From assembly GCF_000189395.1 (NCBI RefSeq), contig NZ_AEPB01000019.1, forward strand, positions 41,173 through 105,172: a DNA stretch of 64,000 nucleotides, given 5' to 3'. The notes beneath the pieces were generated by a model. It saw only the letters and a program-made list of their open reading frames with translations. It searched no databases and was not told where the DNA came from. Source of the DNA: Planococcus donghaensis MPA1U2. Lineage in GTDB: Bacteria > Bacillota > Bacilli > Bacillales_A > Planococcaceae. Position 1 is the stretch's first letter. Every line of letters begins with the position of its first letter. Of this stretch, positions 1 through 8,802 are shown piece by piece. The position numbers and the translations under genes are program-made.

Positions 1-33
1 AATAGGTTCCCACCATTTTGCCTGTTCATTCAT
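1..33 (-). CDS. 5' end of an unidentified gene running off the window
   Basis: A minus-strand ATG at 33 opens a frame (MNEQAKWWEPI) that stays open to the window edge. A very strong Shine-Dalgarno, AGGAGG, lies 7-13 bases upstream of it (plus-strand cctcct at 41-46). A SigB-like promoter lies further upstream. Only 11 codons are visible, so no family can be named. The gene is divergent from the oxidoreductase gene at 149. Confidence 0.6.
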   Translation of the reverse strand, partial: MNEQAKWWEPI

Positions 34-77
34 ACAAGTTCCTCCTCGAAATTGTAATGGTATTGTTTGACTATTCT

Positions 78-104
78 ATACCCCTAAAGGTTACACTAAT
101 AAAC
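78..104 (-). promoter_or_regulatory. Candidate SigB-type promoter
   Basis: Read on the minus strand there is a GTTTAT box (99-104), a 15-base spacer and a GGGTAT box (78-83). The SigB consensus known from Bacillus is GTTTaa-N12-15-GGGwAw. It would start transcription near position 70, about 35 bases ahead of the minus-strand start codon at 33. The match is by eye only. Confidence 0.5.
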
Positions 105-148
105 AAACATTGTGAAAAAGCCGAAAAGCTTTAAAGGAGAGATAGTGG

Positions 149-1075
149 ATGATTTCAATTGGTATTATTGGAGCGGGAATTATAGGAGAACGTGTTATAA
201 AGCAACTGCAACAAGAAGAAAGCCGCGTAGAAATAAAAATCGTCTACGATGAACACACTGAACGACTTACAGAAATTAGCCAAACTTATGGAATTCCGAT
301 GGCAAAATCTATCGAAGATGTTCTTCATTCGGATATAAATTGGGTTTATATTGCGACACCTCCCGCGTTTCATGCAGAAATTGCGGAGCTGGCAGCGAGT
401 GCAGGAATTAATATATTGTGTGAAAAACCGTTAGCTCATAATGTCGAGGGCGGCGAGTCCATGGTGGAGTCTGTGCTAAACAATCGTGTACAAACGGCTA
501 TGCACTTTCCGTTAATGTATAAACCGGTCATTCGCGAAATGTCTAAGCGTATTAAAACCGGACACATTGGGGAAATTTTTCGCATTGAACTTCAAACTTT
601 CTTCCCGGACTGGCCAAGACTGTGGCAGCAAAATTCGTGGATTGGTTCGAGAAATCAAGGAGGATTTGTTCGTGAAGTCTTCCCCCATTATTTTCAGTTA
701 ATGAATCGGTTGTTTGGTGAACTATCCTTTACTTCTCATCACATTACTTATCCTGAACAAGCAGATAAATGTGAAACAGGGATGATTGCGCATGGACTAA
801 CTGAAAAACAAATTCCTTTTCTATTGACGGGAATTAGCAACATCGGTCAAAAAGAGTTATTGCAGTTTAAAGTATACGGAGACAAAGGTGTGCTAACGTT
901 AGAGAATTGGACAACCCTTTACGAGTCGGTAAAAGGTGAAGACCGCCAATTGATTGGCAACTTTGAAGAAGTTCCTTCGCTTTTTGATGAAATGAACGAC
1001 CAATCGACGTTGTTAGTCAGTTTTGAAGAAGGATTAATTGTTCAACGCTATATCGATCATTTATTGGCTGAATAG
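149..1075 (+). CDS. Gfo/Idh/MocA family NAD(P)-dependent oxidoreductase
   Basis: Soluble 308-residue dehydrogenase-like protein. The N-terminus has a Rossmann fold with a GAGIIGERV dinucleotide-binding loop (residues 8-16). YIATPPAFHAEIA (about 67-79) and the CEKPLAHN motif (about 91-98) are hallmarks of the Gfo/Idh/MocA family; the Lys of EKP is usually catalytic. The second half is the alpha/beta substrate and oligomerisation domain. The family acts on sugars, cyclitols and related compounds, and the substrate here cannot be read from sequence. The start follows AAAGGAGAG. The aldehyde dehydrogenase gene follows 79 bases downstream on the same strand, so the two may be co-transcribed. Confidence 0.85.
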   Translation: MISIGIIGAGIIGERVIKQLQQEESRVEIKIVYDEHTERLTEISQTYGIPMAKSIEDVLHSDINWVYIATPPAFHAEIAELAASAGINILCEKPLAHNVEGGESMVESVLNNRVQTAMHFPLMYKPVIREMSKRIKTGHIGEIFRIELQTFFPDWPRLWQQNSWIGSRNQGGFVREVFPHYFQLMNRLFGELSFTSHHITYPEQADKCETGMIAHGLTEKQIPFLLTGISNIGQKELLQFKVYGDKGVLTLENWTTLYESVKGEDRQLIGNFEEVPSLFDEMNDQSTLLVSFEEGLIVQRYIDHLLAE

Positions 1076-1154
1076 AAGTATAGATTGAAGTCATTAGTTT
1101 AGCGTATGAGTTATCGCGATGGGTATAATATAGAAACCTAGAGGAGGTTGAATA

Positions 1155-2543
1155 ATGAATTTTACTGCGACGGATGTAGAACGCATGATTGAAGAGCAAC
1201 GGAATTATTATTATACAGGGGACACAAAACCAGCAAGTTTCCGCATCGAGCAATTGGACCGGCTAAAAAGTGTTATACAAGCGTATGAAGCAGATGTTAT
1301 TGATGCCTTACAGAAAGACTTAGGAAAGAGTGAGTTCGAAGCTTATGCAACAGAAGTCGGATTTGTTCTCGATAGCATTGGCCATATGGCGAAAAATCTA
1401 GAAGGTTGGATGAAGCCAGAGTCTGTTAAAACCCCGCTTCATCTACAGCCATCAAAGAGCTTTGTTATTCGCGAGCCTTATGGTTCTGTTTTAGTTATTG
1501 GACCTTTTAATTATCCATTTCAACTAGTGATGGAGCCATTAATTGGCGCGATTATAGGTGGGAATTGTGCCATCGTCAAACCATCTGAAGCCACGCCGCA
1601 CGTAGCGAAAGTTATCCGAAACATCATTGAAGAAGCATTTCCTTCTTACTATATTCGTGTCGTTGAAGGCGAACGAGAAGAAGTAACAGCGTTGATCCAT
1701 GCTTCGTTCGATTATATTTTCTTTACAGGTAGCGTCAATGTAGGGAAAGTCATTATGAAAGCAGCATCTGAACGATTAACACCGATTACATTAGAACTTG
1801 GTGGTAAGAGTCCGGCGATAGTAGATCAAACGGCAGATATTGATTTGGCTGTAAAACGAATCGCATGGGGCAAATTGATGAATACGGGACAAACTTGTGT
1901 AGCTCCTGACTATATTTGTGTACATGAGTCGATTAAAGACGAATTTATAAAACAATTAACGAAAACAATACAAAATTTCTATGGCAAAGATGCACAAAAA
2001 AGTCCTGATTATGGTCGCATTGTTAACACGCAACATTTTGACCGGTTAGCAGAAATAGTCCGAAAAGAAAGCAATCATATTGTTTATGGTGGCACAATGG
2101 ATCGTGAGGATTTGTATATCGAACCGGTTTTACTCGATCGCATTGGTTGGGATAGCCCGTCAATGGAAGATGAAATTTTCGGTCCGATTTTGCCGATTAT
2201 TGGCTATACCGATTTACCGGTATTAGTACACCAAATTCGCAAATTACCAAAACCGTTATCGGCATATTTCTTCTCAGAAAACGAACGTGCTACACAATTT
2301 TTCTTAGATCAGTTGCCATTTGGTGGAGGTTGTATTAACGATACAGTTTCTCATGTAGGCAGTGCGTATTTGCCATTTGGTGGAGTGGGTACATCTGGAA
2401 TGAGCTCTTATCATGGAAAAGCAAGCTTTGAAACATTTACACATGCCAAAGCCATTTTGAAAAAATCTACTAAATTGTCGACAAATCTATTGTTTCCGCC
2501 TTATAAGAACAAAGCGAAATGGATTAAAACAGTGTTAAAATAA
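1155..2543 (+). CDS. Aldehyde dehydrogenase, class-3 (fatty aldehyde) type
   Basis: NAD(P)-dependent aldehyde dehydrogenase of 462 residues, the usual length of the ALDH3 group and shorter than the ~490-residue ALDH1/2 group. Visible motifs are the cofactor lysine region AIVKPSEATP (about 138-147), FFTGSVNVGK (about 187-196), the general-base motif ELGGKSPA (about 214-221) and the catalytic cysteine in NTGQTCVAPDY (about 242-252). B. subtilis YwdH is a likely relative. A role in oxidising medium or long-chain aldehydes is inferred from the subfamily. Translation starts after GAGGAGG. The gene converges on the histidine kinase gene and shares a bidirectional terminator with it. Confidence 0.9.
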   Translation: MNFTATDVERMIEEQRNYYYTGDTKPASFRIEQLDRLKSVIQAYEADVIDALQKDLGKSEFEAYATEVGFVLDSIGHMAKNLEGWMKPESVKTPLHLQPSKSFVIREPYGSVLVIGPFNYPFQLVMEPLIGAIIGGNCAIVKPSEATPHVAKVIRNIIEEAFPSYYIRVVEGEREEVTALIHASFDYIFFTGSVNVGKVIMKAASERLTPITLELGGKSPAIVDQTADIDLAVKRIAWGKLMNTGQTCVAPDYICVHESIKDEFIKQLTKTIQNFYGKDAQKSPDYGRIVNTQHFDRLAEIVRKESNHIVYGGTMDREDLYIEPVLLDRIGWDSPSMEDEIFGPILPIIGYTDLPVLVHQIRKLPKPLSAYFFSENERATQFFLDQLPFGGGCINDTVSHVGSAYLPFGGVGTSGMSSYHGKASFETFTHAKAILKKSTKLSTNLLFPPYKNKAKWIKTVLK

Positions 2544-2614
2544 TCGGTCTTTGGATTGTTTTTACTCTAGAAAAAGATTGTTCAGTATATGTAAAATGAA
2601 TGAAAGTAAAAAGG

Positions 2615-2644
2615 AAAGAGAGCAGCAACGCGGCTGCTCTCTTT
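2615..2644. terminator. Bidirectional intrinsic terminator
   Basis: A 12-bp perfect stem (AAAGAGAGCAGC / GCTGCTCTCTTT) with a 6-base loop. It lies between the convergent aldehyde dehydrogenase and histidine kinase genes. Confidence 0.85.
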
Positions 2645-2651
2645 CTCTTGG

Positions 2652-4220
2652 TTAACTAGTGTGCTGTAAAAGGATTTTAGCAACAGTGCCAATTCCTCTA
2701 GCGCTGGATATAGAGAGTTTTCCTTTATGCTCTTGAATGATTTTTTGAGAAACAATTAATCCTAATCCGGTACCGCTCGCTTTTGTAGTGAAAAAAGGTT
2801 CGAAAATCTCATTTAAGTCTTTTTCAGAAATGCCTTTACCTGTATCTTCAAAAGAGATAGAAAACATGTCATTTTCTTCAGCTTTTAAAGAAACACGAAC
2901 CTCTCCTGGCTCCTGCATCGACTCGACTGCATTTTTTAATAAGTTAATGAAAACTTGTTTTAAGTGATGTTCTTCTCCGTTAAGTTGAAAATCTTTTTCC
3001 CAGTCTTTAACCAATGTAACACCATTCATATTCAATTCTGAACTAAATAATAGAAGAATGTCATCCAATGCTTTTTGGACACTAAAGACTTTTAATGTTG
3101 CAGCTTGCGGTTTAGCTAAGACCAAAAATTCACTGATGATTAAGTTGATACGGTCTAACTCTGATTGGATCAATTCGGTATACTCTGGAAAACGGTGTTT
3201 CGGATCATGATGCATCATTTGGATAAACCCAGAAATAACGGTCATCGGATTTCTAATTTCATGAGCGACTCCAGCTGCGATTTCTCCGGCAAGCTTTAAT
3301 TTTTCAGTTTGTACCATTAGTTTTTCGGATTCTTTTTGGTAGCTAATGTCACGTGAAATCATGGAAGTCGCAACTACTTTTTCAGCATCATCGAAAATCG
3401 GAGATAATGTAATTTGTGCGTGAAAACGACTGCCATCTTTTCGAACATCTTCGGTTTCTAATAAGGAATAGCTTTTTCCTTGTTGAACTTGTTGTGTGCG
3501 CATTTTAACTGCTAATGTATTTTCAGCTGAATAGATGGGCAAGCTTTGCCCAATACATTCTTCTGAAGTCCAACCATATAGTTCTTCGAAAGCGGGATTA
3601 ACCGCGATAATTTTCTCTTCTGAATCGAAGACGGCAATTGCATCTTTCGCAGTTTCAAAAAACAACTGCAAATAACCTTCTTTTGACAATAACGCTTTTT
3701 CCATTGAGGCATTTTTCGCCTCTAATTGTTTCCAGTAGCGACTAAAGTAGAGACTGTGAAGCAAAGTGAGGAAAAAAATGCTTAATGTGAAAACGACAAT
3801 AGATAATTGATTATAAGAAAGTGGAGCTCCTGGCACAAAGCGATCATATACAGTAAGAAAAAGTACAAATTCAATAGCTGTTAGGAGTCCAAGATATAGA
3901 ATCGGTTTCGTTTCGTTATACAATGCGCATATAATAATAGGGACGACAAAATAAATAAGTGTAATCGGAGCCGAAGATTCGAAATTCAAAATAAATATGT
4001 AAAAATTCATAGCAAAAAGCATGGCGTATTGCAACGCACGCTCATTCATTTTTGTGATAAACAGCTGTAATAACAAGTAGGTGGAAATTCCAAAAAATGG
4101 AGAAATGACTGCTGTGTTTATATCTGTGATTTGATTGAGTAGAAAGTGGAAAATGCTAAGTGCTCCATATATATGGATAAATAATTGACTTCTTTTACGA
4201 TTGATAAGCTTGCTTTCCAT
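2652..4220 (-). CDS. Membrane sensor histidine kinase with PAS domain (KinB/KinC type)
   Basis: Orphan sensor kinase of 522 residues. About 160 N-terminal residues contain roughly five hydrophobic membrane segments. A PAS domain follows (around FFETAKDAIAVFDSEEKI). Next comes a HisKA box with the phospho-acceptor His in AHEIRNPMTVISGFIQ, then an HATPase domain with N-box VFINLLKNAVESM, G1 box DTGKGI and G2 box GTGLGL. The RNPxTxxxGFxQ H-box is the kind found in B. subtilis KinA-KinE, which phosphorylate Spo0F. No response regulator lies nearby. I chose the ATG at 4220 because GAGGTG precedes it by 5-7 bases; an upstream in-frame start at 4244 lacks a Shine-Dalgarno. The signal sensed is unknown. 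Confidence 0.88.
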   Translation of the reverse strand: MESKLINRKRSQLFIHIYGALSIFHFLLNQITDINTAVISPFFGISTYLLLQLFITKMNERALQYAMLFAMNFYIFILNFESSAPITLIYFVVPIIICALYNETKPILYLGLLTAIEFVLFLTVYDRFVPGAPLSYNQLSIVVFTLSIFFLTLLHSLYFSRYWKQLEAKNASMEKALLSKEGYLQLFFETAKDAIAVFDSEEKIIAVNPAFEELYGWTSEECIGQSLPIYSAENTLAVKMRTQQVQQGKSYSLLETEDVRKDGSRFHAQITLSPIFDDAEKVVATSMISRDISYQKESEKLMVQTEKLKLAGEIAAGVAHEIRNPMTVISGFIQMMHHDPKHRFPEYTELIQSELDRINLIISEFLVLAKPQAATLKVFSVQKALDDILLLFSSELNMNGVTLVKDWEKDFQLNGEEHHLKQVFINLLKNAVESMQEPGEVRVSLKAEENDMFSISFEDTGKGISEKDLNEIFEPFFTTKASGTGLGLIVSQKIIQEHKGKLSISSARGIGTVAKILLQHTS

Positions 4221-4417
4221 TAGACACCTCGGTATTTTTAACAATAGAATTTAAACGAGTAAGTTTTGTTTCGTTGTAAATGCCTGTTTTTTATTAAAAG
4301 TTTAGTTCGAAAACACATAGAAATATAATTTTGAGTTCAACTTATACTATAATACTATAAGTCAGGACTGTGCGAACATCTATGATTTTGATATGATTAT
4401 AAGATCGAGGAGTGATA

Positions 4418-5473
4418 ATGTTGACTTATCAATGGAATCAAAACGAAACGGTCGATTTATTAAAAGAGTTAGTGGAAGTTCCAAGCCCATCAGGATATAC
4501 AATGGACGTGATGTCAAAAATCAGTGCATTATTGACACAGTGGAATGTTGAATATAAAACAACTCACAAAGGGGCTGTAATTGCGACGATCCCTGGAGAA
4601 AACCAAGAGCAACATCGTCTATTAACGGCGCATGTCGATACACTTGGTGCAATGGTAAAAGAAATTAAACCAAGCGGTCGTTTAAAATTGTCTTTAGTAG
4701 GCGGCTTTAAATTTAATGCTATTGAAGGTGAAAATTGCCTAATACATAAAGCGGACGGCTCAACAGTTTCAGGAACGATTTTGTTGCATCAAACGACTGT
4801 TCACGTTTATAAAGATGCAGGTACGGCGGAGCGCAGTGCAGATAATATGGAAGTACGGTTAGATGAGAAAGCTTTTTCTAAAGATGACGTACGTAATTTA
4901 GGAATCGAAGTAGGAGATTTTGTTTCGTTTCAGCCAAGATTTGAAGCAACTTCGTCTGGATATATTAAATCCCGTCATTTAGATGATAAAGCAAGCACGG
5001 CTTTAGTTCTTCAATTAGTTAAACATTTGAGTGAAACTAAAGAGCAATTGCCATATACAACTCATTTTTATATTTCCAATAATGAAGAAATTGGCTACGG
5101 TGGAAACGCAAGTATCCCACTCGAAACCCAGGAATACATTGCCGTTGACATGGGCGCTATTGGAGACGGACAAGAATCAGACGAATATACAGTTTCCATT
5201 TGTGCAAAAGATTCCAGCGGTCCTTATCATTACGGTTTGACTCGTCACTTGATTGCTTTAGCGCAAACGAATTCCATTGACTACAAAGTAGACATTTATC
5301 CATATTACGGTTCGGATGCATCAGCTGCGATTAGTGCAGGGCATGATATTAAGCACGCCTTGTTTGGTCCTGGAATTGAAGCTTCCCATTCGTATGAACG
5401 TACGCATATCGATTCCTTAAAAGCGGCGGCAGCATTGCTTCATGCATATGTATTGTCTCCATTGGTTTCATAA
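4418..5473 (+). CDS. M42 family metallo-aminopeptidase
   Basis: Probable dinuclear-metal cytoplasmic aminopeptidase of the M42 family (FrvX/PepA/YsdC type), 351 residues. Metal and catalytic motifs are in the family order: AHVDTLGAM (first His), HLDDKAST (bridging Asp), NNEEIGYGG (catalytic Glu-Glu), VDMGAIGDG, and a late HSYERTH. Members form tetrahedral or dodecameric particles that trim peptides. The ATG at 4418 is best placed after GAGGAG; the in-frame GTG at 4412 overlaps that ribosome site. murE follows 18 bases downstream, suggesting co-transcription, though no functional link to cell-wall synthesis can be claimed. Confidence 0.88.
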   Translation: MLTYQWNQNETVDLLKELVEVPSPSGYTMDVMSKISALLTQWNVEYKTTHKGAVIATIPGENQEQHRLLTAHVDTLGAMVKEIKPSGRLKLSLVGGFKFNAIEGENCLIHKADGSTVSGTILLHQTTVHVYKDAGTAERSADNMEVRLDEKAFSKDDVRNLGIEVGDFVSFQPRFEATSSGYIKSRHLDDKASTALVLQLVKHLSETKEQLPYTTHFYISNNEEIGYGGNASIPLETQEYIAVDMGAIGDGQESDEYTVSICAKDSSGPYHYGLTRHLIALAQTNSIDYKVDIYPYYGSDASAAISAGHDIKHALFGPGIEASHSYERTHIDSLKAAAALLHAYVLSPLVS

Positions 5474-5491
5474 GAGTTAGGAGAGGATTTC

Positions 5492-6952
5492 ATGAACAGC
5501 AAAGAATTATTAGCGTCAATTCCTTATAAACAAGTTAAAGGACCATTGCCAGAACATATTGAGCATTTAACAATTGACTCTCGTGATATAAAAGCAAATT
5601 CAGCTTTTATTTGTATCAAGGGCTATACAGTAGACGGCCATGATTTTGCGCAACAAGCAGCAAATCAAGGAGCAACACTAATTATTACTGAAAAACCAAT
5701 GACGATTGACAATGCGACGGTAGTAGAAGTTGAAAGTACTTCGCGAACACTCGGACTTTTAGCGGCTAAATTTTACGATTATCCATCTAAGCTTTTGCAT
5801 ATGATTGGAGTTACTGGCACAAATGGCAAGACGAGTGTAGCAGGTATTTTGCATTCAATGTTAATGGAGTTGGGCGAAAAGTCAGCATTGACGGGAACAA
5901 TTGGTTTTAATTTAAATGGACAATTGCATCCATCAGCAAATACAACAAACGATGTGTTAACAACTCAACAAATGATTGCACGTGCACGAGATGAAGATTG
6001 TTCGCATATGACAATGGAAGTTTCATCGCACGGGTTAGTTTTAGGACGTCTAGCTGGTGTAGAATTTGATACCGCTATATTCACTAATTTGACGCACGAT
6101 CATTTGGATTTCCATGGAACGATGGAAGAGTATGGACATGCTAAAGCGTTATTATTTTCACAGCTTGGACAAGATCTTGCCAATCAAAAGCAAGCAATCT
6201 TAAACGCTGATGATCCTTGGTCTAAAGAACTCGCGAAAATGACACCTCATCCGGTATACACTTACGGCATTCAAAACGATGCCCAGTTTCAGGCAAAAAA
6301 CATTCAATTGATGCATACGGGTACAAGCTTCACGTTGACATGCGTTGAAGGTGAATTTCCTGTAACGATGAAGCTCTTGGGTGAATTCAATGTATCAAAT
6401 GCATTGGCATCGATTGCAGCTTTGTATGCAGAAGGATATACAATTGACGAAATCTTGAAGGCGCTTGCGAAAATTGCGCCGGTAGAAGGACGTATGCAAA
6501 AAGTTGAAGTCGAAGCGCCTATATCGATTTTTATCGATTATGCTCATACGCCTGATGCCATCGAAAAAGCAATTGATGCCGTTCAAGATTTTAAAAAGAG
6601 CCGCATCATTTTCTTAGTGGGAACAGGTGGCAACCGTGATAAAACGAAACGTCCAATCATGGCTGCTAAAGCATCGATTGCTGATTACGTTGTTTTAACA
6701 ACAGATGACCCGCGTGATGAAGCGTATGACAGTATTTTAGGTGATTTAGAAGTGGGGATGACGCATAGTAATTTCGCGTGTATTGGTGATCGTGCAAAAG
6801 CTGTCGAGCATGCCGTTGAGCAAGCAGAAGCTGGCGACATCATCATTCTTGCTGGAAAAGGGCATGAAGACTACCAAATTATTGGGAATACGAAATATCC
6901 ACACAGTGATAAAGAAATTGCGATACAACAAGCATTGAAAAAGTTTCAGTAA
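5492..6952 (+). CDS. murE: UDP-MurNAc-tripeptide synthetase MurE
   Basis: Adds the third amino acid to UDP-MurNAc-L-Ala-D-Glu in cytoplasmic peptidoglycan precursor synthesis; 486 residues. The N-terminal uridine-binding domain has LTIDSRDI. The central ATPase has the P-loop GVTGTNGKTS (about 107-116) and the carbamate/Mg region TTNDVLTT. The C-terminal domain has the GTGGNRD and GKGHEDYQ motifs. The amino-acid selectivity loop reads DDPRDEAY. DNPR is typical of meso-DAP enzymes, and a DDPN or DNPA-like loop of Lys enzymes, so this loop is mixed and specificity is not settled. murE is outside a division/cell-wall cluster and is followed by prfC, as I recall from staphylococci. It ends in a terminator. 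Confidence 0.93.
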   Translation: MNSKELLASIPYKQVKGPLPEHIEHLTIDSRDIKANSAFICIKGYTVDGHDFAQQAANQGATLIITEKPMTIDNATVVEVESTSRTLGLLAAKFYDYPSKLLHMIGVTGTNGKTSVAGILHSMLMELGEKSALTGTIGFNLNGQLHPSANTTNDVLTTQQMIARARDEDCSHMTMEVSSHGLVLGRLAGVEFDTAIFTNLTHDHLDFHGTMEEYGHAKALLFSQLGQDLANQKQAILNADDPWSKELAKMTPHPVYTYGIQNDAQFQAKNIQLMHTGTSFTLTCVEGEFPVTMKLLGEFNVSNALASIAALYAEGYTIDEILKALAKIAPVEGRMQKVEVEAPISIFIDYAHTPDAIEKAIDAVQDFKKSRIIFLVGTGGNRDKTKRPIMAAKASIADYVVLTTDDPRDEAYDSILGDLEVGMTHSNFACIGDRAKAVEHAVEQAEAGDIIILAGKGHEDYQIIGNTKYPHSDKEIAIQQALKKFQ

Positions 6953-6979
6953 AAGGAGCCTTTAATGGCTTCTTTTTTC
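6951..6979 (+). terminator. Intrinsic terminator after murE
   Basis: Stem AAAGGAGCC / GGCTTCTTT (one G-T pair) with loop TTTAAT, followed by T residues. It begins directly at the murE stop codon. Confidence 0.75.
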
Positions 6980-6996
6980 TGTAGCTGTTAAAATCC

Positions 6997-7025
6997 TTGT
7001 TTTTTTCAGTCCCCTTCTCTAATAT
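6997..7025 (+). promoter_or_regulatory. Candidate SigA promoter for prfC
   Basis: TTGTTT (6997-7002), a 17-base spacer and TAATAT (7020-7025). It lies between the murE terminator and the prfC ribosome site AAAGGAG. The -35 box is only partly consensus. Confidence 0.5.
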
Positions 7026-7055
7026 GAAGAGAGTAGATTAAAGGAGCGTATAAAC

Positions 7056-8624
7056 ATGTCAGACCAATTAAAGAATGAAATTCAAAATAGAAGAACCTTC
7101 GCCATCATCTCCCACCCGGATGCTGGTAAAACGACGTTAACTGAAAAATTATTGTTATTTGGTGGAGCTATTCGTGATGCCGGAACAGTAAAAGGGAAAA
7201 AAAGTGGCAAGTTCGCTACTTCCGATTGGATGGAAATTGAAAAACAACGCGGAATTTCTGTAACTTCTTCCGTTATGCAATTTGACTATGATGGTCATCG
7301 TGTCAACATCTTAGATACACCTGGACACCAAGATTTCAGTGAAGATACGTACCGTACTTTAATGGCAGTAGATAGCGCTGTAATGATCATTGATGTCGCT
7401 AAAGGGATTGAAGCACAAACTGTTAAACTATTTAAAGTGTGTAAAATGCGCGGTATACCCATTTTTACGTTCATCAACAAAATGGACCGTCAAGGGAAAG
7501 AACCATTAGAATTAATGGAAGAACTTGAAGAAGTTCTTGGCATTCAATCATATGCTATGAACTGGCCAATCGGTATGGGGAAAGAATTTCTCGGAATTTA
7601 TGACCGTTTTAACAAACGTGTTGAACCTTTCCGTTCAGAAGGGGAACGTTTCCTCGACCTAGATGAAAACGGTCGCTTGATCGAAGACCATGAAATGAAA
7701 AAAACATCTTATTACACGCAAGCAATGGATGATATTGATTTGTTGGACGAAGCAGGGAATGAGTTTTCATTTGACCGTGTTAAAAAAGGTGAATTGACGC
7801 CTGTTTTCTTCGGTAGTGCATTAGCTAATTTTGGTGTGGAAACATTCCTTGAAACGTATTTGCAATTTGCGCCACCACCGCAACCGCGTATTACGCAAGA
7901 GGAAGAAATCATTGATCCAACGGAAATGCCATTTTCAGGATTTATCTTTAAAATTCAAGCCAATATGAATCCCGCTCACCGCGATCGTATCGCTTTTGTT
8001 CGTATCGTATCGGGTAAATTTGAGCGTGGGATGAACGTAACGTTAGCGCGTACAGGGAAAAATATTAAATTGTCCCAAACTACGCAGTTTTTAGCGGATG
8101 ATCGTGAAATGGTCAGTGAAGCAGTAGCGGGCGACATCATCGGTTTGCATGATGTAGGGAATTATCAAATTGGAGATACAATCACAAGCGGGAAGAAATT
8201 CCAATTTGAGAGTCTACCACAGTTTACGCCAGAACTATTTGTAAAAGTAACGGCCAAAAACGTCATGAAACAAAAACATTTTCATAAAGGGATTCTTCAA
8301 TTGGTACAAGAAGGGGCCATTCAATACTACAAAACATTGCATTTAGAAGAAGTGATTCTTGGCGCAGTCGGTCAACTTCAGTTTGAAGTATTCGAGCACC
8401 GGATGAAAAACGAATATAATGTAGATGTGCGTATGGAGCCAGTAGGCAACAAAATCGCTCGTTGGATTGAAAATGAAGAAGATGTAAAAGAATCAATGTC
8501 AAGCGGGCGTTCAATGCTTGTTCGCGATCGTTTCGATAACTATGTATTCTTATTCGAGAACGAGTTTGCAACACGCTGGTTCCAAGATAAGAATCCAGAC
8601 ATTCGTTTGTATAGTCTTTTATAG
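7056..8624 (+). CDS. prfC: Peptide chain release factor 3
   Basis: GTPase that removes RF1/RF2 from the ribosome after peptide release; 522 residues, the normal length. The G1 loop reads [15 protein letters not shown] (about 19-33). The G3 motif is [16 protein letters not shown], where the SEDTYRTL tail is characteristic of RF3 rather than EF-G. G4 is NKMDR. EF-Tu-like domain II and the RF3 C-terminal domain ([28 protein letters not shown]) follow. RF3 is absent from B. subtilis but present in staphylococci, so its presence beside murE supports a relative outside the genus Bacillus. It has its own promoter-like sequence and terminator. Confidence 0.96.
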   Translation: MSDQLKNEIQNRRTFAIISHPDAGKTTLTEKLLLFGGAIRDAGTVKGKKSGKFATSDWMEIEKQRGISVTSSVMQFDYDGHRVNILDTPGHQDFSEDTYRTLMAVDSAVMIIDVAKGIEAQTVKLFKVCKMRGIPIFTFINKMDRQGKEPLELMEELEEVLGIQSYAMNWPIGMGKEFLGIYDRFNKRVEPFRSEGERFLDLDENGRLIEDHEMKKTSYYTQAMDDIDLLDEAGNEFSFDRVKKGELTPVFFGSALANFGVETFLETYLQFAPPPQPRITQEEEIIDPTEMPFSGFIFKIQANMNPAHRDRIAFVRIVSGKFERGMNVTLARTGKNIKLSQTTQFLADDREMVSEAVAGDIIGLHDVGNYQIGDTITSGKKFQFESLPQFTPELFVKVTAKNVMKQKHFHKGILQLVQEGAIQYYKTLHLEEVILGAVGQLQFEVFEHRMKNEYNVDVRMEPVGNKIARWIENEEDVKESMSSGRSMLVRDRFDNYVFLFENEFATRWFQDKNPDIRLYSLL

Positions 8625-8650
8625 AAGTGAATACCTGTTTAAGCAGATTT

Positions 8651-8697
8651 AAACTGCAGACAACTTCGATTTATTCGAACTGTCTGCAGTTTTTTTC
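8651..8697 (+). terminator. Intrinsic terminator after prfC
   Basis: A perfect 11-bp stem AACTGCAGACA / TGTCTGCAGTT encloses a second small TTCGA/TCGAA hairpin and is followed by seven T residues. Confidence 0.85.
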
Positions 8698-8740
8698 TTT
8701 TTTCCAAAAGTGTCAGAAGAGTGAACACGCTCTATTAAAT

Positions 8741-8769
8741 TTGCGGTTGTAGGAAATTTTTCTTATGAT
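8741..8769 (+). promoter_or_regulatory. Candidate SigA promoter for the RND exporter
   Basis: TTGCGG (8741-8746), a 17-base spacer and TATGAT (8764-8769), about 35 bases ahead of the start codon. Confidence 0.55.
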
Positions 8770-8802
8770 TAAAGAACACAGTAAAGAGAGGGTTTGAAAA
8801 AA

